From assembly GCA_013365325.1 (NCBI GenBank), contig JABVXV010000274.1:21391-85390 (forward strand): 64,000 nt of DNA, written 5' to 3'. Each line of letters begins with the position of its first letter. Within the stretch, counting starts at the first letter, position 1. This DNA comes from Dipetalonema caudispina (taxonomy: Eukaryota > Nematoda > Chromadorea > Rhabditida > Onchocercidae). Position numbers and translations under genes: made by a program. Positions 1 through 13,236 of the stretch are shown piece by piece. Under the pieces are notes generated by a model. That model was not told the origin of the DNA. It did no database searches and saw nothing but the letters and a program-made list of their open reading frames with translations.

Positions 1-375
1 AATGTTTAAAAACTTTAATTAAATCGCAAAATAAAAATGAAATAAATATTATATAATTCGGAAATAATGTGAACTGTAGCTTAAAAATAGAATAATCCTG
101 CAGTTTCCATGCTTACCTTTTATGGTCTAGCATCAGTTAACTGCTCATTTATCATAATTTCTAAAACAGGAATACATTTAAATCTTAAAATAAGAAGAGA
201 AGGAATACCGATAAAGCAGTTATGTAAACAAAAACGGATTGGATCCCGAAGCAAATATGTTAATTAGATTAAGTAATCATGGCATTTGAGTGACCCATAA
301 ATGAGTTGAACACGGATCAAATTTGTTGCACAACTTCTTGTATCACGTAAGTTGTCTCCAGTTAAAGAATAAAGC

Positions 376-396
376 AAAAAAAAAAAAAAAAAAAAA
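376..396. repeat. Poly(A) homopolymer
   Basis: An uninterrupted run of about 21 A on the plus strand. No coding sequence or poly(A)-signal context was seen next to it, so it is listed only as a low-complexity tract. Confidence 0.8.
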
Positions 397-690
397 TGAT
401 AGAATCGTCTTCAAGGAAATCTGAACTAACAGTTCTGATTTCTTACCTTCGAGAAATTCGAAATTACTCATTAACATTACAAAAAATTCTAATATATTTC
501 ATATAATCACACAGTGGAACTAACAAAACTAAATTCATAACTAATGCAAACAATCAGAAATGAAAATAAATTAATATGAAATGAAGAAATGACTTGGATG
601 AAACTCATAAACTAAATTGGAAATAAATCAAAAACTGCAAATAAAAATGTGAAATGAAACATGAAACACAAACCTTAACAAATTTACACA

Positions 691-829
691 TAATCCATAC
701 CACCACATCTATCCGTAATCCATACCATACTCATACCATATCAATCCGTAATCCATACCATACCAATCCATAACCCATACCATATCCACCCATAACCCAT
801 ACCATATCTACTTGTAACCCATACCATAC
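691..829. repeat. Degenerate minisatellite, unit about 22 bp
   Basis: About six imperfect head-to-tail copies of a unit resembling TAACCCATACCATATCCACC. Copies differ by small substitutions and by internal duplication of the CCATA motif. The array is C-rich on the plus strand, unlike the surrounding AT-rich DNA, and shows no open frame of note. Confidence 0.75.
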
Positions 830-1926
830 CCCACCAATGTCACATGATTCACCGCAACTCGAGCATGAACCACTCATAACCTTTTATTCATTCCATGAAC
901 TTTCGGGTCAATTTTGAGAATGACTAATTGATCGGATTGAATTGAAATTGTGGGCTTTTTTTTTGTATGAAAAATTGTTGATTATCTTCAATTCTTGGAA
1001 GTTTCACAATAACATCAAATTTTTATGATTAGAATTGATTAATCCGAGAATGAATTCATGAAATTGGAAATGAAAATAAGAAATGGAAGAATGAATGAAG
1101 AAAGGATTTATAGCTGCTTTATGTTGAAATTCATTTAATACTAAAAAACTTTCTTTCTCTCATTACACTTATCATTATACTCTCTTACAATTCCCATACG
1201 TCTCTCAATGTCTCTCCAATATTTCTTATTATCTCAATAATTTCTAACAATCTCATCAATGTTTTTCTCAACCATTAAAAAGGTATCATTACAACAATTG
1301 TATCACACTCTCTCTTTCTCCTCAATTAATCATACTATCATTCAATCACTAATCAAAGATAAACAATTCTTGCAATCTTTTCTAATATTTTACGTTCCGG
1401 TATTTTTCAGGATTAGCAATACTGCCGAATAGCTAAGTGTTAGGATAAACGATGCACTGCTGAAAGGATATATTTTCGGAAGATATCAACTGGATGATTT
1501 ATGGAGGTATACAGATAAATAGTATAACAGTGCTATCGTATGATAGATCATTTGAATCCGGAAACTTTGGTTGAACCGGAAGATAGAGTCATATGTTAGT
1601 TAGTTTAAAGTGATCATTTCCCAAAAATGATACTCGTAACAATCGGATGAACTGAGCGAAAATGATAGATGGCTTACAGGAATAGAAAATGAAAACTTTA
1701 GAAATGAAAATCAAATAATTTATAGTTTACAAAATGATGTGTAGATGTAATGAAGTTATAAATTTTGATGAAATTTATAAATTTCATGTCTTTTAATTAT
1801 TCGAGAAAAAGATTAGTTTATTTTTGAAAGAAGAGGCCAAAATAGAAGACAAAGTATGAATACTAGCCATTTATCCTTTATATCCTCTCCAAATTTCTGC
1901 CCTAACTTTTGGCTCATATTCATTGC

Positions 1927-1961
<35 letters not shown>
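1927..1961. repeat. (GA)n microsatellite
   Basis: A GA dinucleotide array with one AAA interruption. A second array lies about 190 bp downstream. Both fall in the same AT-rich noncoding stretch. Confidence 0.85.
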
Positions 1962-2148
1962 AGAAAAAAAATAGGGAAACTTAGAATTGATCAGTAAATA
2001 ATATGAATGTAATGGTTTTCAAAGAGAAAAGAGAGGACAAAAATCAGGGCCTAGTGAGCCTAGATTAGAAGTGTTATTTTGAGGAAATTTATGGCTTTTG
2101 TCATAAACATGATGATCGCACCCGTAAATGAAATATGGCAAAAATGAA

Positions 2149-2172
2149 GAGAGAGAGAGAGAGAGAGAGAGG
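2149..2172. repeat. (GA)n microsatellite
   Basis: The second GA array of the pair, followed by imperfect GGGAGAGGAAGAG sequence. The 105-residue minus-strand frame through it is low-complexity Ser/Leu and is not accepted as a gene. Confidence 0.8.
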
Positions 2173-5100
2173 GAGAGGAAGAGAAAGGAAGAATGGAATT
2201 TTCCAACACCCAGAAGGCAATAGTCTTTTCTACTGAACTGGAAATCGATGAGATAGATGGATGAGACTGGATGGAAGATGAAATGAGTAGTATGTATTAC
2301 GTTGTTGACTTTTCCATAACCATAGAAGTGTAACAACGGGGATAAGTTCTTAAAAGGGATAGCGTGGGATGCGGTAGGGATAGAGTAGGAAGAGTTAAAT
2401 AAAGCTTCTTAATTTGCATTAGAATTATAAAATGATTAGTGATTGATAGATTTGATGAATATAACTGAGTACATATTGATAGATATCAATATTAGCCTAT
2501 TAATTTGGCGAATTGATTCATTAGTTTGTTTCAGATTGATTAATTAATTGATTGAAAATTGAAGAAAAAAAAGAAAATGTTCATTGACAGTTATTGACCG
2601 ATTCAATTCATTTTCATCATTTGATTGAATTAATTTATTGAAGACTGTGAAAAATTTAGTTACTTGATTAATTGATGAATTAATTGATCAATTGACTAAC
2701 TAAATAACTAATTAACTACAAGTAACTGATTGAATGAATGACTGATTAGAAAAAAAATACGGTAAAAAAATTAGAAGATAATACTTTATAGAAAAAAGAC
2801 AAAAAATAAAAACATCAGTGAGAAAAATACCGCTAAAAACTCCAAAAAAAATTTAAAATAGAACTTAAAAAAACAAACTTAAAATGTTGTTTAAATAGTA
2901 ACCAATCAGTGAAGCATATTAAATATAATATAGCATACCAAAGAATTTTCATCTTTGCTCCTATCAAAATTTATACATATATTTAAGTCGTACTTATCAC
3001 ATTTCATTTAAAATTATTTAGAGATTTATAGTATGATTGCGAGCATTATTATAGTAGAAAAAATATATTTCATTTTATTAAATTCCAACTCCTTTATGGG
3101 ATATTACAATTTAATTTTAAATATGATCCGAAAAGGGTCGAAAAGAAGAATAAAGATGTAATCAAATTAAATTAACAGCATTACATACATATATGATCGG
3201 ATTTAATCCTTGCATATTTTATTTCTATAATTTGTTAAATTAATAAAAGTGCGAATATGCAAAACATAATTGTTATTTGTGATTGTAATATTATTTCAAC
3301 CAATTTCTTTCCTTCTTTGCATTTTAAATTTTTGCTTAGTTTCATATTTATTACCGAATTTATATGAATTGATTAAATATGTGTAATCGGGATGAACCGG
3401 ACTATCTCATATCATTAGAGATAAAGAATCATCAGTAGGTACTTATGATTATATATATGTACTGATGAATTAACTTTCCGGAAAATTTGTCTGATGCAAA
3501 AAACGGAAGATAATGAAAGTTAAAGATGCGAAATCTTATTTTACACATCAATATAATGTAATTCAAAGGAAAACTAAAAGTCGCAAAAAAAAGGTCGAAT
3601 TTGAAAATCGAAAAAAGAAAAATCGGATTTGAAATCCGATATAGAATGAAAAGAATTCCGATTTCTAAAATATCTTCTAATTTCCTAATATAAAATCATT
3701 ATAGTTTTCATTTAATTGCAGCATTTTATTGATTATAATTTAAAGAAGTTAAAAAAAAAAAATGTGTAATGCTATAAAAAATTGGTACTTAAAAAATGCA
3801 TGCAAAGGATAACAATTACATTTACGTGAAAGTGGCATATCGGAAGGATATTTTGGATTTATGATTATGTAGAAAGTGGTATATTAGTTTTTCAATGGAT
3901 CGATAATAAAGAAGAGAAATAAATAAATTTTAGAAGTTAAAGAAGTTTATAAAGTTATCCAACGAAAATCCGTATGTGATAAATCATAAAACACGTAAAG
4001 TTATTTATATCTAAATTATGCACGTGTAAGTTTAATTAATTTCGTATTTTTCTTTTAAATTTTAAGTCCAAATAAAAACTTTCGAACTTTTTCACTTCTC
4101 CCGAAGTATTAGCTTTTTTTTTTCTTTTTTCTCTCTTCTTTTTATTGATTAATATTATCGATGTATAAAGTTTAGTCAAAAATTGTCGTAAAAATTCTTC
4201 AATGTACCATCAATCACTACCACTATTACAAGTACTAATCAATATTATCATATCTTATCAGTGAGAATATCAATGTAATGGTTGTTTTTCAATTATTCAA
4301 TAAGTTTTACAACTTTGAATGATACAAATAAAAATTCTAACAACAAAATTCATTGCTTTCTTTATTTATTTTGATATTTGTTATGTTGCATAAACATCCA
4401 TTAATTCCTACAATTTATTCGTAAAAACTTTTTTTTTCCTTTAACTGAAAATTTACATTCTTTCGAGAATTTACAAAATAAAACTTCAAAGGACACTTTT
4501 TTCGTTAAAAAAAAAATATTGAAATGGTATAAACTTCCTTTCATAGCAATTTTGCTTCCATTGATTCCTGAAAAGTAAACAATTGCAAAAGTGAAACATT
4601 ACGATGAGTAAACATTTCCAAGCGATCATTCGGCATATTGAAATAATTATTGCAATTTTGTAAAATGATACTGTGTATTCTTTCATATTTCATGCTATTC
4701 TTTTAGACAATAATCTAAAAGATTTCAATTTTTTTGAAACAAAAAAGAAAGAGAATAAAAATTTGAAATTTTCATCATTATTACTATACTCATAACATGT
4801 CAAGTTATTTTAGGTTTTGTGCTAAGAAGGAAAATTAGTTAATATATTAATTATAAATAGCTTGCTTTATTCTACTCAGATTTCAACGATATTTTGCATA
4901 ATACATATCCTATCAAAAGTTCTATTTTAATAATAAATGAAAGTTTTGCATACTTAATAATGATAAAGTTAATTAGCATTATGATTATTTAACATTACTT
5001 ACGTGATGACAAAAGTATAATCTTTTTTTAGCGATTATTTTTTTACGTATCATTTACGCATATACAAACAATACGAATCATATCGCTTTCAGTCGTTAAT

Positions 5101-5650
5101 TTGTCGCAAACTTTGCTATTTTGGCAAGAAGAAAAGTTATAAAGAAGAAAAGAAAGTGAATTAACAATATTTATAAAAAGAAGTTGAAAAAAAGAAAGTT
5201 TTTTTCGTCAATCTGACAAGTGCGAAATGATTTCATTTTATCTTTTGAAATATTAATATATTTAACAAAAATAAAGTAATATTTGTAAATAGGAAAGTTG
5301 AATTAGTTTTTTTAATGAAATTGTTATGAAAGAATGATGAAACGATGAATATTTTAGGAAGATCGAAAATTTAATAATGATGATAATGATTTAGATTAAT
5401 TTTAGACTAATTTAGATTAATCAATTGTAACAGTGATAGATAATTTTATTAATAAATAATGACTTGAAATTATGATTTCGATGAATTAAGTTGAATAAAA
5501 TTACAGTAGTAACATATGGTATATGATAGTTCTATATGATTCTTACGGTAATGATAAATGATCATTCTGATGTATTATTTGTATATATCCATTATTTTTA
5601 TCATTTGTGGGATAATGTTATGCTACGATGAAATGAACATTTCATTGAAA

Positions 5651-5672
5651 CAATCACGTACGTACGTGATTG
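5651..5672. other. Perfect 22-bp palindrome with ACGT core
   Basis: CAATCACGTAC is followed immediately by its exact reverse complement GTACGTGATTG, giving a loop-free 22-bp palindrome with three overlapping ACGT steps. It could be a dimeric transcription-factor site, for example for bZIP or bHLH proteins that favour ACGT cores, but no adjacent gene supports a specific role. Confidence 0.5.
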
Positions 5673-7997
5673 CTGATTAATTACGTTCTATATTATTGTC
5701 AGCATGAAATGATAGCATTAATGATTGTAAAGCATTATTATTACGTGATAATATTAAGTACATTATTATTATTATTACTATTATGTAGTAAACTAATCGT
5801 ATTATTTTCAGTGCTAACTATGAAAAAATTATTCCGATTAAGTACCATTATCATTATTGCGACAAATAAAGAAGTTTGGATGAATTTCTGAATTTTGCAC
5901 TTTTCGATTATTCAAGTTTTAGAATAAATAATGATAATGGGATAATATGAAAGTTTTTATTCAAACTGGAATAAATGAATGGTTGGATAAGTGCCTAACC
6001 TAGTAGAAAGTTGAAGAAGTTAAACCTAAAAAAAAAAAAAAAAATTAGGATAAGTCTAGCAATGTATTAGTCCATATCTAATTAACATTCTGATCATCCA
6101 TTATTGCTTAAGTATCTTATCATTTAAAAAAAAAAGAAGAACGAATAAAGGAAGTGAAAAATATGGATGATTCCATAGATACTTCTATAAAACACTTCTT
6201 GGACTCAAAAAGAAATGGCCAAATGGGGAAGAAGAAGAAGAAAGAGAGAATTTAAGGGAATAAATTGAAGTGTAATAAAGATGATGGAAAATATTGAGGA
6301 GAGCGGAAAATGCATTGATTGGGCTTGCCACTGAATATTTTGCTTATTTCTGCTAAGCATAGAGGAATTTTAGTTGAATCAGTTGGAAGGAAAATCAATG
6401 AATAGAGAGACTTTTTCCTCCTTTCCATCTAATGCCTAGCTAGGCCTATGCTAAGCTTTTACAAAGATGAAAAAATGGTCCTGGTTTTTAGGCCAAGAAC
6501 AATTTTTTGGTTTTAGCTAGCTTATTCATTCTAAATTTTAATGCACTGGATAAGAAGGAAATTATTTGAAACTATTGGAGATTCATATAAAATGGTAAAA
6601 GATTTTTAAGCCTAACATGTGACAAAAAAAAAAACCTTCTCGCTTTTACGTAAAACGTGTAATGCGTTAACTTTGGCATATTAAATACAAATTCAGCGTT
6701 TAATGATATACCAAGTGCCAAGTATAATGCAATGCATATGATAAAACGAAAAACAATAAACAGAATTTCTCGGTATTATGTAATACGTGTAATACGTCAA
6801 TTGCGGTATAACAAAGGTTAACTTCAACAACTAGACGTAATGACAAGTACCAAGTAAAATACAAATTCTGGCATAAATAACGGTCCGAAACAAGAATTTT
6901 CAAGAAATTTTTTGCAGAATCATTCATATTTTTAATTAGCTATTACTTTTCTATCTTTACTTTGAATTTTAGGAGAGCAAAAGAATAAAATTTATTTTAG
7001 ACAATTAATTATAAACAAAAAAAAAAAAAGAATTATTCATTAGATAACAAAGAAATGGCAAATAATATTTTAAAAAAATATTACTCATGACGCGTTTCTA
7101 CGTCATATCATAACTTAAGCACGTCATATGTCAACTTCAAAATATTACACGCTGTTGACATTTTGACTTATGCACGTTAGGAATCGAATATATTAATTTT
7201 AAAAGAACAACGTAAAAGACAAGTAGCAGTAGTTATAGAACAAAGTTAATTTAAAAAATTTTCCAAAAATTTCAATCGTACTTTCTTATTCATATCTTAA
7301 CATATAAGTACATGTATGTCACTCAAGCAACAATAGCTTGTCTTATTTGTTATATTAATTTTTTGAAATTTCAGTCTGATTTTTTGGATAAAAACTTCGT
7401 AAATTCTAGATCCTACATCACTTTACTTAATAATTACAACTTATTTTAATTCAAGTATCCACATATTTACACGTGCATCATTTAAAAATTAGAAGTAAAT
7501 GACGTAATTTGAAAAGAAATATAATTTATTCGAATAAAATTAATTTGTTTTCGTAAAGGTAAGGAATTGAATTTTAATAAATTTCCAGTTATAGACATCA
7601 CACCAATAATCGGTGATGTTTTGCATATTAATAAAAGCTAAATTTTTGTTAAAAAAAAAGAGAAAAATCAAAAATCTTAAGAAAAATCGATAGTTGACAT
7701 TTTATTAGAAAGGATATAAAAATTTGTAGGATGTATCAGAAGAAAATTTCGAGATTTCACTATAATAATTGTTTAATCTGATATGATAATGTCAGTATTG
7801 CAATAAGATAGATTAATTACTCTTACTTATTTATAATGAAAAGATTCAGTCGAAATATTATGAAGTAAATATTTCTGAAGAATATCTCAAGATGGTTTGA
7901 GTGATTCTCGCAAAACAATAAGAAGAAAGAATGTTTCAAGATTTTTGAGAGATAGATTCTCGAGAAAAAGTAATCAGTAGGATATTTTATTGCTTTT

Positions 7998-8036
7998 GAA
8001 TGAATGAATGAAATGAAATGAAATAGAATGGAATAA
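7998..8036. repeat. (GAAT)n/(GAAAT)n short array
   Basis: A short array of GAAT then GAAAT units, ending just before a run of about 20 A. A longer related array lies about 250 bp downstream, so the two probably share an origin. Confidence 0.7.
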
Positions 8037-8282
8037 AACAAAAAAAAAAAAAAAAAAAAACGAAACGTAACTATTAAATAAAATAATTTCTGTTTAATTC
8101 GCTTATCATTTAGTTACATTTACTTAATTTATGTGAACTAATTTATTAAAAATTCTAAATTTTTCAGGTATCAAATTTCAGTATGATATAAGATAAAAGT
8201 GAAAGAAAGAAAAGGAGCAGAAAATGAAAATTGACAAAAATTTTTCAAACTCATTGAAAGCATAGCAAGTTAAGAAAGGAAA

Positions 8283-8420
8283 TAAGATGAATGAACGAAC
8301 GAATGAATGAATGAATGAATGAATGAATGAATGAATGAAATGAAATGGAATAAATTGAAATAAAATGAAACGCATGAATGAATTGAATGGAATTAAATGG
8401 AATGAATGAATAAATAAATG
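8283..8420. repeat. (GAAT)n tetranucleotide microsatellite
   Basis: A GAAT array, pure for about 45 bp, with GAAC variants at its left edge and grading into GAAAT and GAATG variants on the right. The plus strand is purine-rich. The short minus-strand frame across it (Phe/Ile/His/Ser repeats) is a repeat artefact. Confidence 0.85.
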
Positions 8421-11400
8421 GCAAACTAGTTACCTTTGAGTCATAATGTCTGTTTTATTTATCCAGCCGAATGTCCGCTTTTTTCATTATTTGTCTATCC
8501 ATATCTTTTCACTATTTAACTTTCTGCACTTTTCGTTCATGTAATCCATTTTATTAGCATAATGCAAATAAATTCCTATTATTATTTCCATTAAAGTTTG
8601 TTAGCTTAACAACTTATCTAACATTCCCTTTTATTAGTTCATTCAAGTATCATCGATAAGTTTCAGAAATTTTCTGATTAATTTCCTTCTTTTTTATTTT
8701 ATCACTTGAGAGTAGCACATTTTGATTATTGATCTTAATAATATTTTCTTAGCTTACAATACCTAACAAGAAATCTTTATTATTATGAATATTCCATTAG
8801 CCATGTTGTATTCTACAATTTGTTAACATTGTTTTATGATAATTAAATAATTTGTATTGAAATAAGATAAATAAATGAGTACTGAGAAGTTGTTCATTGT
8901 TTTTTGATAAATGAACAGGTAAATAATGAAAATTAAGTGGATAAGTACAATTAGCACCTTTTCGTAAGTAATTGCTGTTTAACAAGCAACATATGCTCAT
9001 CAAATATGCAAAGTTATGATTAAATGTTGATTAGTTTGTTGTATGATTAAGCAGCGAAAAATCCTTCTTGATGGGTGACAAGTAAGTGATTATATTTGAA
9101 ATTCGTAAATTGCATTTTATCATAGTGATAAAAGTGTTCATTAAATAAGATAAAAAAAAATATGAGAAACCAAATTATTTCAAATAAAAAGAAAGTAAAA
9201 TAAAAAAAGAAAGAAATTAATCGGAAATTTTCTAATAGTGCTAATTTTATTAAAAAAAAAGAATATTACCTTATAAAGTTTAACTTTCCATAACAATAAT
9301 CCAATAACCATCAATGAACAATAATGTTTGAGGAAAGTAAACAATAACTTTGTTTAGTCATTCATATCACTTTAATTCGATTTTAAATTGCTACTGGAAT
9401 TGAATAGAACGATAAATTTCAGATGCGAGAAGATGGAGAAGGCAAAATTGTCTAATATGATTCATCAAAAAGTTTTTAAAGTCAAACAGCAGTTACCACG
9501 ACAAGCTTTTCCTTTCTTTCCTTCTTTTCATCTCTCTCAGCTCTCTTTCTCTTCTTCTCATGTTTCTCTGCAACTATTTAAAAATGTATTTATATCAAAT
9601 TTTAAACATTTTTGGAATGATTTTAAGATTAACAATTCAATAAACATAAATACTTTTAAAATTATGCTAATTAAACAATATTATTAGTGTTTGAAAAGCT
9701 AAATTCATGTTGAATATTTTTTTTCTTTTCATTTCTTAATAAATAAAATGCAAAAGCAAAAATTTGTTGAATTGATTAAATTTTGCAAAATATCAATTTT
9801 TTTTCTCCCATTCTAATTGAAAGGGAAATTTGAGAAAAGGAAAAAAAAAAGACTCTTAAAGGAAATAAAAATGGAAATTAATATTAATGATAAATGTATA
9901 TCTATCCTAGTAATTTATTCCTACTCTATACATATAGAAGTAATGAAATTAATTAGTGGAAAGAAGAGAAATGAAGGATATAAGAGTAATGTAATGTAGT
10001 TGAACTAATGCATATATGTAAAAAAAAAGAAATTGAAATTAGAGAAGAGAGTAGAAGATACTTTAATTATTACTATTTCTGTTTTACAGATGGATAATGC
10101 GATCGTAGTGTGACAATAATGATGGAGATAATAATTAGTAATTAATAATAATAATAGTGATAACAATAGTGATAATGATGATAATCGTTATTTGTTGGGA
10201 ATATAATTGAAGGTGAAAAGAAAAGGGATGAAATGATATTGAAAGTGAAGTGAAATGAACAATTTGGAAATGAAAAAGGGAAAGATATGATAAGAAGAGA
10301 TTTGAAAAATAGGCTGATGATTGGCTTAAATGGGGACAACGGACAGGGGAGGATTAAGGAGTTGGGATAATAGAGCGGGGGAAAAGTATTCATGTATCGG
10401 GAAAGTTGAGTACGACGATAGTTGTTAAAGTTTGGAATTCAAATGAATCGATGGATCGTTGTATATGTTGACATGTTTTCGCATGGATATGACCAACAAA
10501 TTTTACACTATATCATATAATATCACATAATGATTAAAATTTATACTGTTAGTATTGTTGAAATGAATTAGTTGATAGTTGAATAGAGACAAATTAAAAT
10601 CATTAATTGTATTTAAAAAAAAATAATCATTAACAACTGAAGAAAAAAGAGAAAATTCAATGAAGTTTAAATTTTGCAATTTTTTCAAATAAAATACGAG
10701 TGAGAATTGAAGGGAATTGAACATAATATTAATTTTTTGGTAATGATTGAATTATATTCCGTCACAGAAATAAGAAATTTAAGGAATAAATGAACTTTAT
10801 CTTCTCCGCTGTCTTAGTAACCTTCCGGATATGTTTGGGAATTTCCGGAATCATGTCTGTAATAAATCAAACTACTCATAATCATGGATGTATCGACGGC
10901 TTTAATTTGCATTATATCGATTTGCTACTAATTATAGTATTATCACCAAAGAAAGATAATACAGTGAACAAAATCTAAAATATAGAATTTTATGTAATTG
11001 AACTAAATTTATGCATAAAAATAAAATTAAGTGTTACCGATGGATTAATCAATTAATTCTAAGATCAAAATTATTGATAGATTAATTTTATATATTTTAT
11101 GGATCATTTAGTAAGCAACAACTTTTTCTTTTGCATTCATTTCATTAATAGCTAACAAATGCGAGGATAAAGTAGCAACAACTTGAAATTTTGAATTCAA
11201 AATGATCCAAGTAATATTTACCTTTAGATCGGACGAAAGCTACTTAGCATTCACATCAAAATATTGCAGTCATTCATTTTTTTCGGAATTATCCAATCCG
11301 AGGAAGCAATTTTTGCATCTGTTTTCAAATTTTATTATGATTCAAATGATAGATTTTCACAACCGGAAAAGCAAACAGTCTATCTATATTGTTCATTGCA

Positions 11401-12678
11401 CATTTATTTGCTTTCTCAAATTAATTTCATACATCCCCATCTTGCTTGACCTTTGCAAAATGTCGTATCAAAAAAATGTATCAATGATGATCATCATATA
11501 TTAAAGTGAAAGCAATCCAAACAAAAATCTCTCTTAATCATCAAAATCAAACTGAAATGAACCAATGTAAATTCCAAAAGTCAGACAGCATTTCTTGCAT
11601 ATTTTGAAATTATTTAATGTGATATAAAAAGTATGCATTATGTAAATTCATTGGTAATTTTTAGAATTTTGAAGTTTCTTATCCGTGAATGGTATTTCTA
11701 CTTCATTTCTTTAATGAAGGATATGTTTCCTTGATTAAAATGAAAAGGAGTAATAAAAAATGAAAAATTTTTTGAGCAAAGCTAAAAATTATGAAGTAGA
11801 GCAAAACATGCGGGAGAATGAAGGAAATGATTTGATCAGTAAGAAATATAGCCTTTGAGCGCAAGGTTTTTTTTTTTTTTTAAAAAAAGAAATAAATAAA
11901 TACTTTCCCCATATTGGTACAATTTTTTTCCTTTTCACTTTCCATTAAACAAAATTTGGCGTATTGAATGGAGTTTTTTTCTCTTTTTCTTTTTGAGAAG
12001 AATGTTTACTTTGAGAATTTAAACAATTTTAAAAAAATTCGAAAAAGATTTATTCGTTTTAAACAGTTTTTCGACTCATTAATTATTTTCATATTTGTAG
12101 GAATTTTAGAAAAATCTCTTCTCCATTATTTAAAAGATATTTTAGGATTTCATAGTAGAACACTTGTCCTTAAATTTCTTTCTTCTATTTCATCCGTGAG
12201 ACAGAACAAAATTGTTCCGGTGAAGTCGGGAAAGTTACGCACCTGATTGATACTACTGATAACGGATTTTAGGCTTGTTAGTTATTTTCAGAAAAACTAC
12301 TCTGCTGCTTATGCTATTTAGGAAACTACGATTGCTCCAGATTTTCTCTCAACCAAATATTTTCTTCAGATATATCATGTCTAAGAGAAGGTAGGTTATA
12401 TCTTGCATTAATTGTATGACCAATCTGTAGTATTCCACTAGGAATAGTTTGAAAAATGCAAATCGATCTATATTTGCATAGCTGATAACATAGATGCTTT
12501 CTCGATATCTTGTATTCTCTTGAAAAATTTTGTCATTAAAAGTAATAAAAGAACTTTAACGAAAGAACCGAATGTACGTGGCAATACAGGCTAGCGCATC
12601 TAATACTAACACAATCAATACATATCCGATCCCTGATTTCTTGGTAATTGAATCTTTAGTAATACGTCAGTAATACGA

Positions 12679-12681
<3 letters not shown>

Positions 12682-12705
<24 letters not shown>
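12682..12705. repeat. (TA)n microsatellite
   Basis: A TA dinucleotide run of about 24 bp in noncoding sequence upstream of the 13.2-14.8 kb gene's 3' end. No further function is visible. Confidence 0.85.
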
Positions 12706-12709
<4 letters not shown>

Positions 12710-13236
12710 CACAGAAGGAGCGTAGCTTAAACTGTACCCGCAAAACGAAATGAACAGGCCCAAAAAAAGGACAACAAGACAACAATTTAATCATTAGGAT
12801 AAACTTTCTTATGCCACGGTCGAGACGTATAATGCTTCCCATCGAATGCTTCGAAATAATTCTTAATAAGTGGATGAAATATCTAAAAATAGAATCAATG
12901 AAAGAAATCCAAAAAGAAAAATACAGCTTTTTCGAAAAAAAACGATTGCGGAATTTCCGAGAAAAGGAGAAATATCTACCTGTTTTAGCAATCTGAAAAA
13001 AACTCGGTTTAAATTAGATATAAAACATTCTTCCAGTAATCAAATGATTACAAAAGATCAAAAACTATCTGATCTTACAACTCTTCTATTTAGGTCATTA
13101 ATATTACTCTTTATAGCATAATAAAAAACATTATCCATCAATTAGTGAAGAAAAAAGTTTCGGAAATAATGAGAGGTATTTCAGGACTTCAAATTTCAAG
13201 GGTGTTCACCCTGATATTTTCTAGTGATTAATTAAC

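Larger units (their letters stand above)
1..13236. other. Gene-poor AT-rich region, no supported gene
   Basis: I could not assemble a gene with a start, consistent splice phases and family similarity here. The region holds a degenerate minisatellite near 0.7-0.8 kb, GA repeats near 1.9 and 2.15 kb, GAAT repeats near 8.0 and 8.3 kb, a TA run near 12.7 kb and many A/T homopolymers. Open frames are short and biased to Phe, Ile, Lys and Asn, as expected for AT-rich noncoding DNA. Slightly more GC-rich, coding-like islands at about 10.8-11.4 kb and 12.18-12.42 kb stay unresolved because both strands look open there. Confidence 0.6.

Noticed and set aside
12395..12414. Short possible first exon beginning ATGTCTAAGAGAAG then GTAGGT, like a ribosomal protein start (MSKRR)
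   Set aside because: No downstream plus-strand exon matching a ribosomal protein was found in the following sequence.
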